Of a stretch of 64,000 bases of DNA, positions 1 through 8,231 are shown in pieces (positions within the stretch are counted from its first letter, which is position 1; every line of letters starts with the position of its first letter). Position numbers and translations under genes: made by a program. The notes beneath the pieces are model-generated. The model made no database searches and was not told the origin of the DNA. It saw only the letters and a program-made list of their open reading frames with translations. Origin of the DNA: UBA940 sp045613745 (lineage in GTDB: Bacteria > Bacteroidota > Bacteroidia > Bacteroidales > Rikenellaceae); NCBI GenBank assembly GCA_045613745.1, contig JAZLBP010000008.1:79562-143561 (forward strand), in the 5' to 3' direction.

Positions 1-324
1 GGTAAGCAACAGCGAATCACCTATTCCGCACGCCATTTTGGCGATGGTATTGGCGGTTGCGGGAGCGATAATCATAGCATCAGCCCAGCAACCCAAATCG
101 ATGTGGCTGTTCCACGCGCCGTTCTCGGGGTTGAAGTTCTCAACCAGAATCGGACGTTTCGACAGCGTGGCCATCGTAAGCGGAGTGATGAACTCCTTGG
201 CAGCAGGGGTCATAAGCACCTGAACCTCGGCACCACGACGTACCAATAAACGAACAAGCACTGCCGCCTTATAAGCGGCAATGCCTCCCGTAATACCTAT
301 TATAATATGTTTGCCTGACAGCAT
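1..324 (-). CDS. coaBC: CoaBC, phosphopantothenoylcysteine decarboxylase/synthetase, N-terminal part (cut by window start)
   Basis: Coenzyme A biosynthesis: CoaB joins cysteine to phosphopantothenate and CoaC decarboxylates the product. Only the first 108 codons (the CoaC flavoprotein domain) are visible, and the frame runs off the window edge. Visible signatures are the N-terminal Rossmann-like GITGGIAAYKAA (about residues 10-21), the active-site region around NSHIDLG (about 72-78) and the flavin-binding PATANT (about 88-93). The ATG lies 6 nt after the rpoZ stop, so it is translated in the bamD-rpoZ-coaBC unit, an arrangement familiar in Bacteroidales. The missing C-terminal CoaB half cannot be assessed. 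Confidence 0.93.
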   Translation of the reverse strand, partial: MLSGKHIIIGITGGIAAYKAAVLVRLLVRRGAEVQVLMTPAAKEFITPLTMATLSKRPILVENFNPENGAWNSHIDLGCWADAMIIAPATANTIAKMACGIGDSLLLT

Positions 325-330
325 AACGTC

Positions 331-699
331 TTACTCTTGGGTAGCAGCGGCAGCCTCACGAGCAGCCTGTGCTTTTTTCTTGCCGGCCTCGCCACCTTCG
401 CGGAAATAGACCTCGTCATCCAGGAACTCCTCGGTTGCGATGATGGTGGGTTTGGGCAGACGCTCGTAGTAGCGCGAAATCTCAATTTGCTCGCGGTTCT
501 CGAAAGTCTCCTCGAGCGAGTCGGTTGACGACGAGAAGTCGTCCAGTTTACGCATCAACTCTTTTTTGATGTCGGTCGAGATTTGGTTGGCGCGTTTGGC
601 GATGATAGCCACCGATTCGTAGATGTTGCCTGTGGGGGCGTCAAGAGCATCAAGTTTGCGCGATACGGTGTTGTTGGGAATATTCTTTTTAATATCCAT
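331..699 (-). CDS. rpoZ: RpoZ, RNA polymerase omega subunit (Bacteroidota type)
   Basis: A 122-residue protein placed as the omega subunit, which assists assembly and stability of RNA polymerase around beta-prime. The N-terminal half carries the omega-like segment with VSRKLDALD, IYESVAIIAKRANQI and a following helix. The C-terminal tail is acidic and then Ala/Lys-rich. Bacteroidota omega proteins are divergent, so the call rests partly on the invariant position between bamD and coaBC. It starts 14 nt after bamD and is clearly co-transcribed with it. Confidence 0.85.
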   Translation of the reverse strand: MDIKKNIPNNTVSRKLDALDAPTGNIYESVAIIAKRANQISTDIKKELMRKLDDFSSSTDSLEETFENREQIEISRYYERLPKPTIIATEEFLDDEVYFREGGEAGKKKAQAAREAAAATQE

Positions 700-713
700 A
701 GTTGTATAGGTTT

Positions 714-1799
714 TTATTTATTTTCGTTTTTTGAATTATTCTTCTCTTTGCGTGCCTTCTTTTTGGCATCTTTGGCGGCTTGTGCTTGGGCTTGCGCCTC
801 TTTTAGAGCCTGCTCGGCTTTTGCTGCTTGTTGTTGGAAGTGAGTTTCGTTCTCCTGAACAACGATTGCGGTAGAGGTGTCGAGTTTTTGTTCGGCAATA
901 AACTCTTTGGCCTCTTCGAGCATCTTGCGGCTATCCTTGGCGTATTTCGATTCGGGATACTCGCCCAGGAAGCTGTAGCAACGGTCCATTACATCCAGAT
1001 AGCGGTCGGTCTTCTTGGAGTCAATCGAGTTGCGAGCCAGGTTGTATTGCGAACGTGCTACCAGGTAGAGCAACTCCTCGCGGTGGTTGGATTTGGGGTA
1101 TTTGTCCACAGCATTGCTGATAGCTGTTACCGCGGCCTTATACTCGCCGATTTTGTAATAAACCTTGGCGTTCAGATAAGTCTTGTCATAGAGCTTTTGT
1201 TGCAGCTCGTCGAGTTTCTTGTTAAGGTCGTCACGCTCCTTACTTTGGGGGTAGCGCTCCAAGTACTCGTGAATAGCTACCATTGCCTGCATTGTGGTGG
1301 TTTGATCGTACTCGGGATCGGGCGAGGCGTAGTAGTAACTCAATGCGTACATATAGGTGACATCCTCGGCAAATACGCTTCGGGGGAAACGTTTGCGGAA
1401 ATTGTCGAACATATATGCACTTGTTGTGAAGTCGCCTTGTTTGTAGTACGAGGTCGACAGATAGTATGCCAGCGAATCCTCGCGCTCGGTGCCACCGAAT
1501 CGGGGAGTGGCGCGCTCCAACAGGGCTGCAACTTTAACGTAGTTGTTGTAGGTGTTGACCATTTCGCCCTTGCGGTTCTCTTTGCGGTAGTTGAAGTACT
1601 CCAAGGCGCGCTCGTACATAGTGTCGTAGTCGTGGCTTTTGAGCAGTTTGTTATAGCTGAGTGGTTTGGTTGATTGCTCCTCAGCAACCACTTTGGTCTT
1701 CTCTTTTTTGGCAGCCACACACACCTCGGGCATTGTCACGGCAATGATATTCACAGCAAGCACTGCGACGATTTTCAGTATGTTTGATACTCTTTTCAT
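714..1799 (-). CDS. bamD: BamD-like outer-membrane assembly protein, TPR repeats
   Basis: Component of the BAM complex that folds beta-barrel proteins into the outer membrane. The 361-residue protein has an N-terminal hydrophobic signal segment (residues 8-22), the Bacteroidota BamD opening YNKLLKSHDYDTMYERA, and several TPR-like helices with phrases such as YYKQGDFTTSAYMF and FRKRFPRSVFAEDV. It ends in a Gln/Ala/Lys-rich coiled-coil tail (about 310-361) that is longer than in minimal BamD. The signal region ends PEVCVAAKK, which is not a standard lipobox, whereas BamD is normally a lipoprotein. First gene of bamD-rpoZ-coaBC. Confidence 0.87.
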   Translation of the reverse strand: MKRVSNILKIVAVLAVNIIAVTMPEVCVAAKKEKTKVVAEEQSTKPLSYNKLLKSHDYDTMYERALEYFNYRKENRKGEMVNTYNNYVKVAALLERATPRFGGTEREDSLAYYLSTSYYKQGDFTTSAYMFDNFRKRFPRSVFAEDVTYMYALSYYYASPDPEYDQTTTMQAMVAIHEYLERYPQSKERDDLNKKLDELQQKLYDKTYLNAKVYYKIGEYKAAVTAISNAVDKYPKSNHREELLYLVARSQYNLARNSIDSKKTDRYLDVMDRCYSFLGEYPESKYAKDSRKMLEEAKEFIAEQKLDTSTAIVVQENETHFQQQAAKAEQALKEAQAQAQAAKDAKKKARKEKNNSKNENK

Positions 1800-1856
1800 T
1801 TTAATTTAACTCTTATTGCCGTACTGCCCGTTACTACACGGGCAAAAATACCGACG

Positions 1857-1864
1857 CAAATGTA
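1857..1864 (-). promoter_or_regulatory. -7 box TACATTTG for bamD-rpoZ-coaBC
   Basis: Minus-strand TACATTTG is a perfect match to the Bacteroidota -7 consensus TAnnTTTG, 57 nt upstream of the bamD ATG. No clear -33 TTTG is seen. The rest of 1800-2076 is AT-rich non-coding sequence with nothing else I can support. Confidence 0.55.
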
Positions 1865-2076
1865 CAAATTTATATGAAACCTTAAAAATATTTCTATCCA
1901 TTTTCGGACCTTCTTTCAAAAAAATATGCCTCTCGCACAATTTTTTGCATCAATTAACGTAGGTTTCGCGGTAAATATTTTGCAAAACACGTTCAAACTA
2001 AATTTATAACGCGGATTTTGAAGCTGGTATAGGTGGTTGTTTTGTGTTTGATGGGGCGTTTTTTTTGTCAAGGGGG

Positions 2077-2107
2077 TTGGTTTTTTCGTCCGAAATTCCG
2101 ATATTTG
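2077..2107 (+). promoter_or_regulatory. Probable Bacteroidota promoter for the ABM lipoprotein
   Basis: TTGG at 2077-2080, a 19-nt spacer, then GATATTTG at 2100-2107, one base from the TAnnTTTG consensus. The predicted transcript start is near 2113, leaving a leader of about 28 nt before the ATG at 2141. Confidence 0.45.
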
Positions 2108-2140
2108 TGCAAACGTAACTTCTTAAACACCCGAATAACT

Positions 2141-2536
2141 ATGAAATTTTTCTCTCGTTTGTTTGCTATGATTGCCGGTGTAGTGGCTATGAGTAGCTGT
2201 GATTCGACTCCTGCAACAGAAGCCAAGGCTGCGGCTGACACTTCGAAAGCTGTGAAAATCGTGGCTGTGTTTGATGTGAAACCCGAATATGTAAATAAAT
2301 TCGTCGAGATGGCGGGCGAGATTATCAAGGCTTCGCAAGCCGAGCCCGGCAACATCACCTATACTCTGAACAGCTGTGCCGAGAACCCCACTGTTTATAC
2401 CTTCATTGAGGTGTGGCGCGACTTGGAGGCTATCGAGGAGCACAATGCCAGTGAACATTACACTCGTCTTGTTCCTATCTTGGGTGCGATGTGTAACTCG
2501 GCTGACGTGAAACACTATACTGAAGTTGTGTACTAA
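2141..2536 (+). CDS. Secreted lipoprotein with antibiotic-biosynthesis-monooxygenase (ABM) fold
   Basis: A 131-residue predicted lipoprotein. The start chosen is the MKFFSRLF methionine, because it gives a clean signal peptide ending in a lipobox (AMSSC, Cys20); an upstream in-frame extension to 2033 would bury it and precede the promoter. The mature part is an ABM-type dimeric alpha/beta-barrel domain, with VAVFDVKPEYVNKFVEMA, EPGNITYTLN and a conserved-looking EVWRDLEAIEEHNAS segment typical of quinol monooxygenase YgiN-like proteins. The substrate is unknown. It sits alone between a divergent bamD unit and convergent trmB. Confidence 0.8.
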   Translation: MKFFSRLFAMIAGVVAMSSCDSTPATEAKAAADTSKAVKIVAVFDVKPEYVNKFVEMAGEIIKASQAEPGNITYTLNSCAENPTVYTFIEVWRDLEAIEEHNASEHYTRLVPILGAMCNSADVKHYTEVVY

Positions 2537-2555
2537 TATACGTTTTGATTAAAAT

Positions 2556-2592
2556 AAAAAGGGCTGCCCCACACGATGCGGACAGCCCTTTT
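2556..2592. terminator. Bidirectional terminator between the ABM lipoprotein gene and trmB
   Basis: Inverted repeat AAAAGGGCTG / CAGCCCTTTT with an 16-nt loop. A tracts on the left and T tracts on the right serve both convergent genes. Confidence 0.8.
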
Positions 2593-2598
2593 GTTGTT

Positions 2599-3342
2599 TT
2601 ATTGGCGCTCTTGCTCGTTGTCTTTTTCGAGCACATCGTCGCCCGACCAGTCAAACCACTCGAACTCGCGACGACCGTCAAGCGAGAATTGGGTGTAGGT
2701 GATGGGAAGTCCTCGGTCCAAGAACATCATCTCGTAGGCGGTCTTAATCGACAGACGCTCGTCGGCATAACCCGAGCCGTAGATGTCGTTGTTGGCTACG
2801 TTGCGAGTGAGACCATAGTTATCTACAACGGCGTTGGTGTAGTTGTAGAGGTGTTGCGAATCGGTCTTCAAGTGGATCAAACCGTCACCTACAAGCATCT
2901 TTGAGTAGTACTCTAAAAAGATGGGTGAGGTGAGACGTTTCTTTGCGCGCCGGGTTTTGAGCTGCGGGTCGGGGAAGGTAATCCAAATCTCCGAAACCTC
3001 GCCCTCGGCAAAGAACGAGTTGATGAACTCAATGCGGGTACGCACAAAACCGATATTACCCAGATTCTCTTGGGTTGCGGTCTTGGCACCACGCCACATA
3101 CGTGCGCCTTTGATGTCCACGCCGATAAAGTTCTTGTCGGGGTTTGCCTTACCCAATGCAACGGTGTACTCGCCGCGACCGCAGCCAAGTTCCAGTACAA
3201 TCGGGTTGGAGTTCTTGAAGAAATCCTCGTGCCAGCGTCCCTTCAACGGGTGGTCCTTGTGGAAGATCTCCTCGAACTCGGGTTGAATCATATTCTTGAA
3301 AGTGAGGTTTTCGGCAAACCTGCGCGCTTTATCTTTTCCCAT
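2599..3342 (-). CDS. trmB: TrmB, tRNA (guanine-N7)-methyltransferase
   Basis: Methylates G46 in the variable loop of tRNAs using S-adenosylmethionine. The 247-residue protein has the SAM-binding motif LELGCGRGEYT (about 50-60), the acidic ribose-binding strand IGVDIKGARMWRGA, and the family catalytic signature ITFPDPQLKTRRAKKRL (about 121-137). Its C-terminus is acidic. Its start overlaps the end of gldH by 14 nt, so it is the third gene of ricT-gldH-trmB. Confidence 0.95.
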   Translation of the reverse strand: MGKDKARRFAENLTFKNMIQPEFEEIFHKDHPLKGRWHEDFFKNSNPIVLELGCGRGEYTVALGKANPDKNFIGVDIKGARMWRGAKTATQENLGNIGFVRTRIEFINSFFAEGEVSEIWITFPDPQLKTRRAKKRLTSPIFLEYYSKMLVGDGLIHLKTDSQHLYNYTNAVVDNYGLTRNVANNDIYGSGYADERLSIKTAYEMMFLDRGLPITYTQFSLDGRREFEWFDWSGDDVLEKDNEQERQ

Positions 3343-3769
3343 TGTCGTATATTGTGTTTAGGCCGACAGCCCACACTCCGTCGAGTGTGTCGGTCGGTGT
3401 AAAAGTTACTTTATAATTACCCGCGCAACGCATCATTACATCCGCGCGGAAAGTTGTTTGGCTTTCGAAATAGTTGCGTCCGTGCGACTTGCGTGGCAGA
3501 TGACACATCACCGTGTCAATAGCCTTGTAGCCGTCGGGCGAGATGGTCGAAACCACCATCTGTATATTGTCGGGCGCATTGGTCGAGTAGTAGGTCAGCA
3601 GATTTACCGAGCGCACACCAAGTGTGTCGCTGTTGGGGTACTCCATCTCCACTGATGTGTGCCACCCTTTGGGCGGAGTGTCAACCACAAGGGATGTGTG
3701 GTGCGACATGCACGAACACATCGCAAGGGCCACTACACACACCGTTGCAACTCTCATTATGGGGTTCAT
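3329..3769 (-). CDS. gldH: GldH-family lipoprotein
   Basis: A 146-residue lipoprotein with a signal peptide ending in lipobox CSC (Cys20). It matches the GldH family, first defined in Flavobacterium gliding and type IX secretion but widespread in non-gliding Bacteroidales. Supporting segments are the all-beta layout with WHTSVEMEYPNSDTL, VRSVNLLTYYSTNAPDNIQMVVSTISPDG and the C-terminal VWAVGLNTIYDNGKR. The neighbour relationship ricT-gldH-trmB is usual for the phylum. No gliding or type IX genes are in the window, so its role here is not defined. Confidence 0.8.
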   Translation of the reverse strand: MNPIMRVATVCVVALAMCSCMSHHTSLVVDTPPKGWHTSVEMEYPNSDTLGVRSVNLLTYYSTNAPDNIQMVVSTISPDGYKAIDTVMCHLPRKSHGRNYFESQTTFRADVMMRCAGNYKVTFTPTDTLDGVWAVGLNTIYDNGKR

Positions 3770-3799
3770 ACTTTGCCTTAATCTACTCGTTGGCGTGTG

Positions 3800-5230
3800 C
3801 TATTCGCCGCCTTTGTTGCTGTTGTTTGCCTCGCCTTGGGGTTTGCCACCATTGTTGCGGTGACGATTGCCGCGACCTCGGTTTCCACCGCCACGACTAC
3901 CCCCCTCGCGATTCTCGCGTGGAGTGCCTTCGCCATTGTTGTTGGTTGCGGGGTTGTTCTCCTTGTTGCGTTGGGGACGATCGCTACGACGATTATTGCC
4001 GCGTCGTTGTTGGCGCTCTTTATTGCCCTCGCCCTCGGCAGTCGAATTCTCCTCCGAAGGTTTTGCCACGTCGGTTGCTGCGGCTTGTGCGCGGTCGCCA
4101 CCACGTTTTTTCGAGCGATTTTTCTTTTTCTTGCGGTCGAAACGGGTGATGCTATCCTCCTCGCTACCGCTTGCGAATGCGATTTCGGGTTCGGCAACAT
4201 CCACCTCGCCAACGATGGTATCCACCTTCTTGCCGGCGCGGTTGATATTCATAATCTCGCGTACCTTCTCGGCGGTTAGCTTGATAGTGCCAACATTTGC
4301 GTCGGGTACGGTGCTGAAACTCATCACGCGCGACAAAACATCGGTTGAGATGTGGTAGTAGTCGCCATCCATTGCGTGCAGCGGTTCGTGCAGTTTTGGC
4401 AACGATTTGCGTGCGTCGATATAGGAATCAAGTTCATAAACCAGACAGCATTTGAGTTTACCGCATTGACCCGCAAGTTTTTGGGGGTTGAGCGACAGGT
4501 CTTGTGTGCGTGCGGCGTTGGTGGTAACCGACGTAAAGCTCGAAATCCACGAAGCACAACACAGCTCGCGACCACACGAACCAAGACCACCGATGCGGCC
4601 GGCCTCTTGTCGTGCGCCAATCTGTTTCATCTCGATTTTGATGCGGAACTGTTCGGCAAACACCTTAATCAGCTCGCGGAAGTCCACACGACCATCGGCA
4701 ATGTAGTAGAAGATAGCCTTGATTTTGTCGCCTTGATACTCCACGTCGCCGATTTTCATATTTAGACCCATTGCGGCTGCGATTTGGCGGCTGCGAATCA
4801 TTGTTTCGTGTTCGAGGGCGATAGGCTCTTGCCACTTTTCGATGTCGTAGGGTTTGGCTTTGCGGAACAATTTGCGGAACTCACCGCCCACGGGCGAGAA
4901 TCCCGTGCGTTTCATCTGTTTGAGAACCATTTCGCCAAGCATCGATACGATACCGATGTCGTGACCGGGTGCGGCTTCCACAGCGACAATGTCGCCAACT
5001 TTCAGGTCCAGATTATTAACGTTGCGATAGTATCCTTTGCGGGTGTTTTTGAAACGCACCTCGATGATGTCGGTGGGGAAGCGGTCGGGATAGTCGGCCA
5101 GCCAGTCGTAGGTATGGAATTTGAAGCAACCTTCGCACACGGCGACAGCGTCTTGACCCTCGCAGTTGCAATCATTGCAGAAGGCGCATCCACGTCCGAT
5201 ATTAGGTTCAGTTTTATGATAGTGACTCAT
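3800..5230 (-). CDS. ricT: RicT/YaaT-like PSP1-domain protein with basic RG-rich tail
   Basis: PSP1 C-terminal-domain protein related to Bacillus RicT (YaaT), part of a Fe-S-associated complex influencing RNA processing. The function in Bacteroidota is unproven. Numbering from the chosen start (476 aa), there is an N-terminal Cys cluster (FCNDCNC, VCEGCF), a PSP1 region with EVRFKNTRKGYYRN and VGDIVAVEA, and a second Cys set (GLGSCGRELCCASW, GKLKCCLVY). From about residue 365 it becomes a Lys/Arg/Gly/Asn-rich disordered tail. Another ATG four codons upstream (5242) is possible, but it lies almost on the predicted transcript start. Confidence 0.88.
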   Translation of the reverse strand: MSHYHKTEPNIGRGCAFCNDCNCEGQDAVAVCEGCFKFHTYDWLADYPDRFPTDIIEVRFKNTRKGYYRNVNNLDLKVGDIVAVEAAPGHDIGIVSMLGEMVLKQMKRTGFSPVGGEFRKLFRKAKPYDIEKWQEPIALEHETMIRSRQIAAAMGLNMKIGDVEYQGDKIKAIFYYIADGRVDFRELIKVFAEQFRIKIEMKQIGARQEAGRIGGLGSCGRELCCASWISSFTSVTTNAARTQDLSLNPQKLAGQCGKLKCCLVYELDSYIDARKSLPKLHEPLHAMDGDYYHISTDVLSRVMSFSTVPDANVGTIKLTAEKVREIMNINRAGKKVDTIVGEVDVAEPEIAFASGSEEDSITRFDRKKKKNRSKKRGGDRAQAAATDVAKPSEENSTAEGEGNKERQQRRGNNRRSDRPQRNKENNPATNNNGEGTPRENREGGSRGGGNRGRGNRHRNNGGKPQGEANNSNKGGE

Positions 5231-5250
5231 ACGAATAAGCATATTTTGTG

Positions 5251-5258
5251 CAAAGATA
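5251..5258 (-). promoter_or_regulatory. -7 box TATCTTTG for ricT-gldH-trmB
   Basis: Perfect TAnnTTTG on the minus strand. The predicted start is near 5245, about 14 nt before the ATG at 5230. No convincing -33 element. Confidence 0.6.
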
Positions 5259-5337
5259 GCAAAAAATACGAGAGTACATCCGTTTCGAGTCGATTTTATT
5301 GCCTAGTGGTGGCAAAAGAGTTTGTGCTGTCCGAAGG

Positions 5338-6690
5338 TTATTCCGAAATCTGCGTTACGCGGTCGAGATTCTTATAGAATCGGCGACGCAACAATAAGGC
5401 TGCGGTCGAGAGTCCGAAGATGTAGCCAAACCACACTCCAATCTCGCCAAAACCAAGAGTGAAGCCGAGTATATAACCAACGGGAATATTGATGACAAGG
5501 TAGGAGATAAATGCGATTTTCATTGTGATTTTCACATCCTGCATTCCGCGCAGAATACCCATTCCGATACACTGCATACCATCCGAAAACTGGAATAAAG
5601 CAACAACCAACAATATGTTGGCAGTCATAGCAATAACATCCTCGGAGTTGGTAAATGCCTGAGGCAGAAGATTGCGCAATAATACGAATGTAAAGGCTGT
5701 AAATGCGTTCCACGCCAGACCTATGCGATAGGATGAAGCGCCGATACGTTTGATTGCATCGTAGTCGCCCGCTCCGTAGGCGTGGCTGACGCGGATTGTG
5801 GTAGCCGAACTAATGCCCAACAATGACAGGAAACCGATGTTGCAAAGTGCGATGGCAATTTGATTTGCGGCTATGGCAACGGTACCGAGCCATCCCATCA
5901 TAATGCTCGAAAAAGCGAATGTCCAGCCTTCGAGTGACATCTGTACGCAAATCGGAAAACCTACTTTTAGCAGTTCTTTAATTTTGCGCCATTTTAGTCG
6001 GGTGTGGCGGAGCATAATAAGGTAGCGACGCACGCGGCGGTGCACTACGCAGTAGCCTATAATAAGGAACGGAGTTGTCAATCTCGAAATAAAAGTCGCT
6101 ACGCCTGCGCCCACAGCACCCATCTCTGGCGCGCCCCATTTGCCATAGATAAACACATAGTTGAGCAGGACATTCAGCAGGTTGGAGAATACCACAATTA
6201 TCATCGAGATGGTGGTGTTGCCAATGCCTTCGAGAAACTGCTTGAAGGCCGCAAACAGCATAAATGGGAGGAGCGACCATACAAGGTATTTGTAGTAGGG
6301 TATTGCCAATTGAACCACCTCGTCGGGTTGTCCCATATTGTCGAGCAGAGGTATTATACCCATCTGAACACAGAATATCATTAGGCCGATGCCGCAGTAG
6401 AGTGCTATTGCATTGCGCAGATAGGCCGAAGCGTCGCGGTGACGTCCTTGTGCATAGGCTTCACCAACGATGGGGGTAATGCCAAGAGTTATACCCATAC
6501 AACTGATAAACAAAATAAACGACACTGTTCCACCAAACGACACTGCGGCCAAAGGCAGCGCACCGAGTCGTCCCACCATAATGTTGTCGGCGAGTTGCGT
6601 GATGATTTGTCCCACCTGCGAAAGGATGATGGGAATAGCCAGACGCAATGTGGCTCCGTATTCGTTTTTTAGATTGAGAGTATTTTTCAT
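5338..6690 (-). CDS. MATE-family multidrug/sodium exporter
   Basis: A 450-residue inner-membrane exporter of the MATE (NorM-like) family, exchanging cations for drugs or metabolites; the substrate cannot be told. It has about 12 hydrophobic segments. The N-terminus carries LRLAIPIILSQVGQIITQLADNIMVGRLG, a typical MATE opening, and the second half repeats the fold (VGFPICVQMSLEGWTFAFSSIMMGWLG). The ATG at 6690 (MKNTLNL) was preferred over one 13 codons upstream because a perfect -7 box overlies the upstream segment. No regulator is adjacent. Confidence 0.9.
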   Translation of the reverse strand: MKNTLNLKNEYGATLRLAIPIILSQVGQIITQLADNIMVGRLGALPLAAVSFGGTVSFILFISCMGITLGITPIVGEAYAQGRHRDASAYLRNAIALYCGIGLMIFCVQMGIIPLLDNMGQPDEVVQLAIPYYKYLVWSLLPFMLFAAFKQFLEGIGNTTISMIIVVFSNLLNVLLNYVFIYGKWGAPEMGAVGAGVATFISRLTTPFLIIGYCVVHRRVRRYLIMLRHTRLKWRKIKELLKVGFPICVQMSLEGWTFAFSSIMMGWLGTVAIAANQIAIALCNIGFLSLLGISSATTIRVSHAYGAGDYDAIKRIGASSYRIGLAWNAFTAFTFVLLRNLLPQAFTNSEDVIAMTANILLVVALFQFSDGMQCIGMGILRGMQDVKITMKIAFISYLVINIPVGYILGFTLGFGEIGVWFGYIFGLSTAALLLRRRFYKNLDRVTQISE

Positions 6691-6698
6691 AGCGGCCG

Positions 6699-6706
6699 CA
6701 AAGATA
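6699..6706 (-). promoter_or_regulatory. -7 box TATCTTTG immediately upstream of the MATE gene
   Basis: Perfect minus-strand TAnnTTTG followed by CGGCCGCT and then ATG, only 8 nt between box and start codon. The predicted leader is about 3 nt, so the mRNA would be nearly leaderless if the box is used. Confidence 0.55.
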
Positions 6707-6769
6707 GGGATTTTGTACGAAACTCGCATCTCAGCGTATTAAAATTGGTGTATGGGTGCGAAATAAAAG

Positions 6770-6803
6770 AATCCCGAGAACCAAATTAATGACTCTCGGG
6801 ATT
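6770..6803 (-). terminator. Terminator of gpsA-pgi
   Basis: Inverted repeat AATCCCGAGA / TCTCGGGATT followed on the minus strand by a T-rich tract, 33 nt beyond the pgi stop. Confidence 0.75.
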
Positions 6804-6835
6804 ACTCTGTAATAGTTTAATGGCGCTTGTCCAAA

Positions 6836-8179
6836 CTATTTGTTCAAACGTTTGCGAAGTTCCTCGCCCTCAGCCTCGTAGCCGGGTTTGCCGAGCAGTG
6901 CAAACATATTGCGTTTGTAGGCCTCAACACCGGGTTGGTCGAAGGGATTCACACCGAGGATGTAGCCACTGATACCGCACGCAGCCTCGTAGAAGTAGAG
7001 CAGTGCACCGAGGTTTTCAGCATCGATTGCAGGGATGCTCACGCGGAGGTTGGGAACACCGCCATCAACGTGCGCCAGCATAGTTCCGAGTTGTGCCATT
7101 TGATTGATTTGGCTGATGCGACGACCTGCAAGGAAGTTAAGTTTGTCAACGTTGTCGGGAGTTGCCTCCAAGGTCATAGTACGACCGGGATTCTCAACGT
7201 TTACAACGGTCTCAAACAGCATACGCTCGCCATCTTGGATGTATTGACCCATCGAGTGAAGATCGGTCGAGAATACCACACTTGCGGGGAAGATACCCTT
7301 GCCTTGTTTGCCCTCGCTCTCGCCGTAGAGTTGTTTCCACCACTCGGCAACGTATTGCAGTTTAGGCTCGTAGGTTGCGAAAATCTCCACCTTGTAGCCG
7401 GCTTGGTAGAGCGCGTTACGAGCTGCGGCGTATTGTTTAGCCACGTTTTGCTCGAAGGGAACGCTTGCGGCGGTAGCTTTCTCCATCTCAACAGCACCTG
7501 CAACAAGTGCGTCAATATCCACACCTGCAACTGCCAGAGGAAGCAGACCTACAGGAGTCAGCACCGAGAAACGACCACCCACGTTGTCGGGAATTACATA
7601 ACTCTTGTAACCCTCGGTGTCGGCCAGCGATTTCAGCACACCTTTTGCACCGTCGGTCACAGCCACGATGCGCTCGGCTGCCTCGGCTTTGCCATAGCGT
7701 TTTTCGATGGTGTCTTTGATTACACGGAAAGCGATTGCGGGCTCGGTTGTAGTTCCCGATTTCGAGATTACAATAGCAGCGATCGAGTGGCTCTCCAAAG
7801 CCTCCATCATCTCGGCCAGATAATCCTCGTTGATGTTGTTACCCGCAAATACAAGGGTAGGGTTGTCGTGTTTGGGGAGCAGTGCCTCGAAGGTGTTGCC
7901 CAGCGCGTCGTAAACCGCTTTTGCACCCAAGTACGAGCCACCGATACCGATAACCACTACTACATCAGCTTTACTGCGGAGAGTAGCTGCGGTGGCTTTG
8001 ATATCAGCAAGCTCGTCGGCAGTGATGCTGCTCGGAAGGTTTACCCAACCGATGAAGTCGTTGCCTGCGCCTTGACCATTATAAAGAAGTTCTGCGGCTG
8101 CATCTGCCGCTTTAATCATTTCGGCATCCACACCTGCGAATGTCAGTGCGTTCGAATTATCGAATGTTACTTTTGCCAT
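6836..8179 (-). CDS. pgi: Glucose-6-phosphate isomerase
   Basis: Interconverts glucose-6-phosphate and fructose-6-phosphate in glycolysis. The 447-residue length is that of the compact Bacillus/Bacteroides form. Signatures are VVVIGIGGSYLGAKAVYDAL (sugar-phosphate SIS motif), VISKSGTTTEPAIAFR (about 136-151), GGRFSVLTPVGLLPLA and the C-terminal GVEAYKRNMFALLGKPG segment. It lies 52 nt behind gpsA on the same strand, a pairing common in Bacteroidales. Confidence 0.96.
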   Translation of the reverse strand: MAKVTFDNSNALTFAGVDAEMIKAADAAAELLYNGQGAGNDFIGWVNLPSSITADELADIKATAATLRSKADVVVVIGIGGSYLGAKAVYDALGNTFEALLPKHDNPTLVFAGNNINEDYLAEMMEALESHSIAAIVISKSGTTTEPAIAFRVIKDTIEKRYGKAEAAERIVAVTDGAKGVLKSLADTEGYKSYVIPDNVGGRFSVLTPVGLLPLAVAGVDIDALVAGAVEMEKATAASVPFEQNVAKQYAAARNALYQAGYKVEIFATYEPKLQYVAEWWKQLYGESEGKQGKGIFPASVVFSTDLHSMGQYIQDGERMLFETVVNVENPGRTMTLEATPDNVDKLNFLAGRRISQINQMAQLGTMLAHVDGGVPNLRVSIPAIDAENLGALLYFYEAACGISGYILGVNPFDQPGVEAYKRNMFALLGKPGYEAEGEELRKRLNK

Positions 8180-8231
8180 TTTTATGAGTTGTTTGTTGTA
8201 TTTATTTTAATTTAGGGTTAAGTTTCTGTGT

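Noticed and set aside
1978..1987. Ten-base palindrome TTTTGCAAAA upstream of the ABM lipoprotein gene
   Set aside because: Short and in AT-rich sequence; expected by chance and no regulator links to it.
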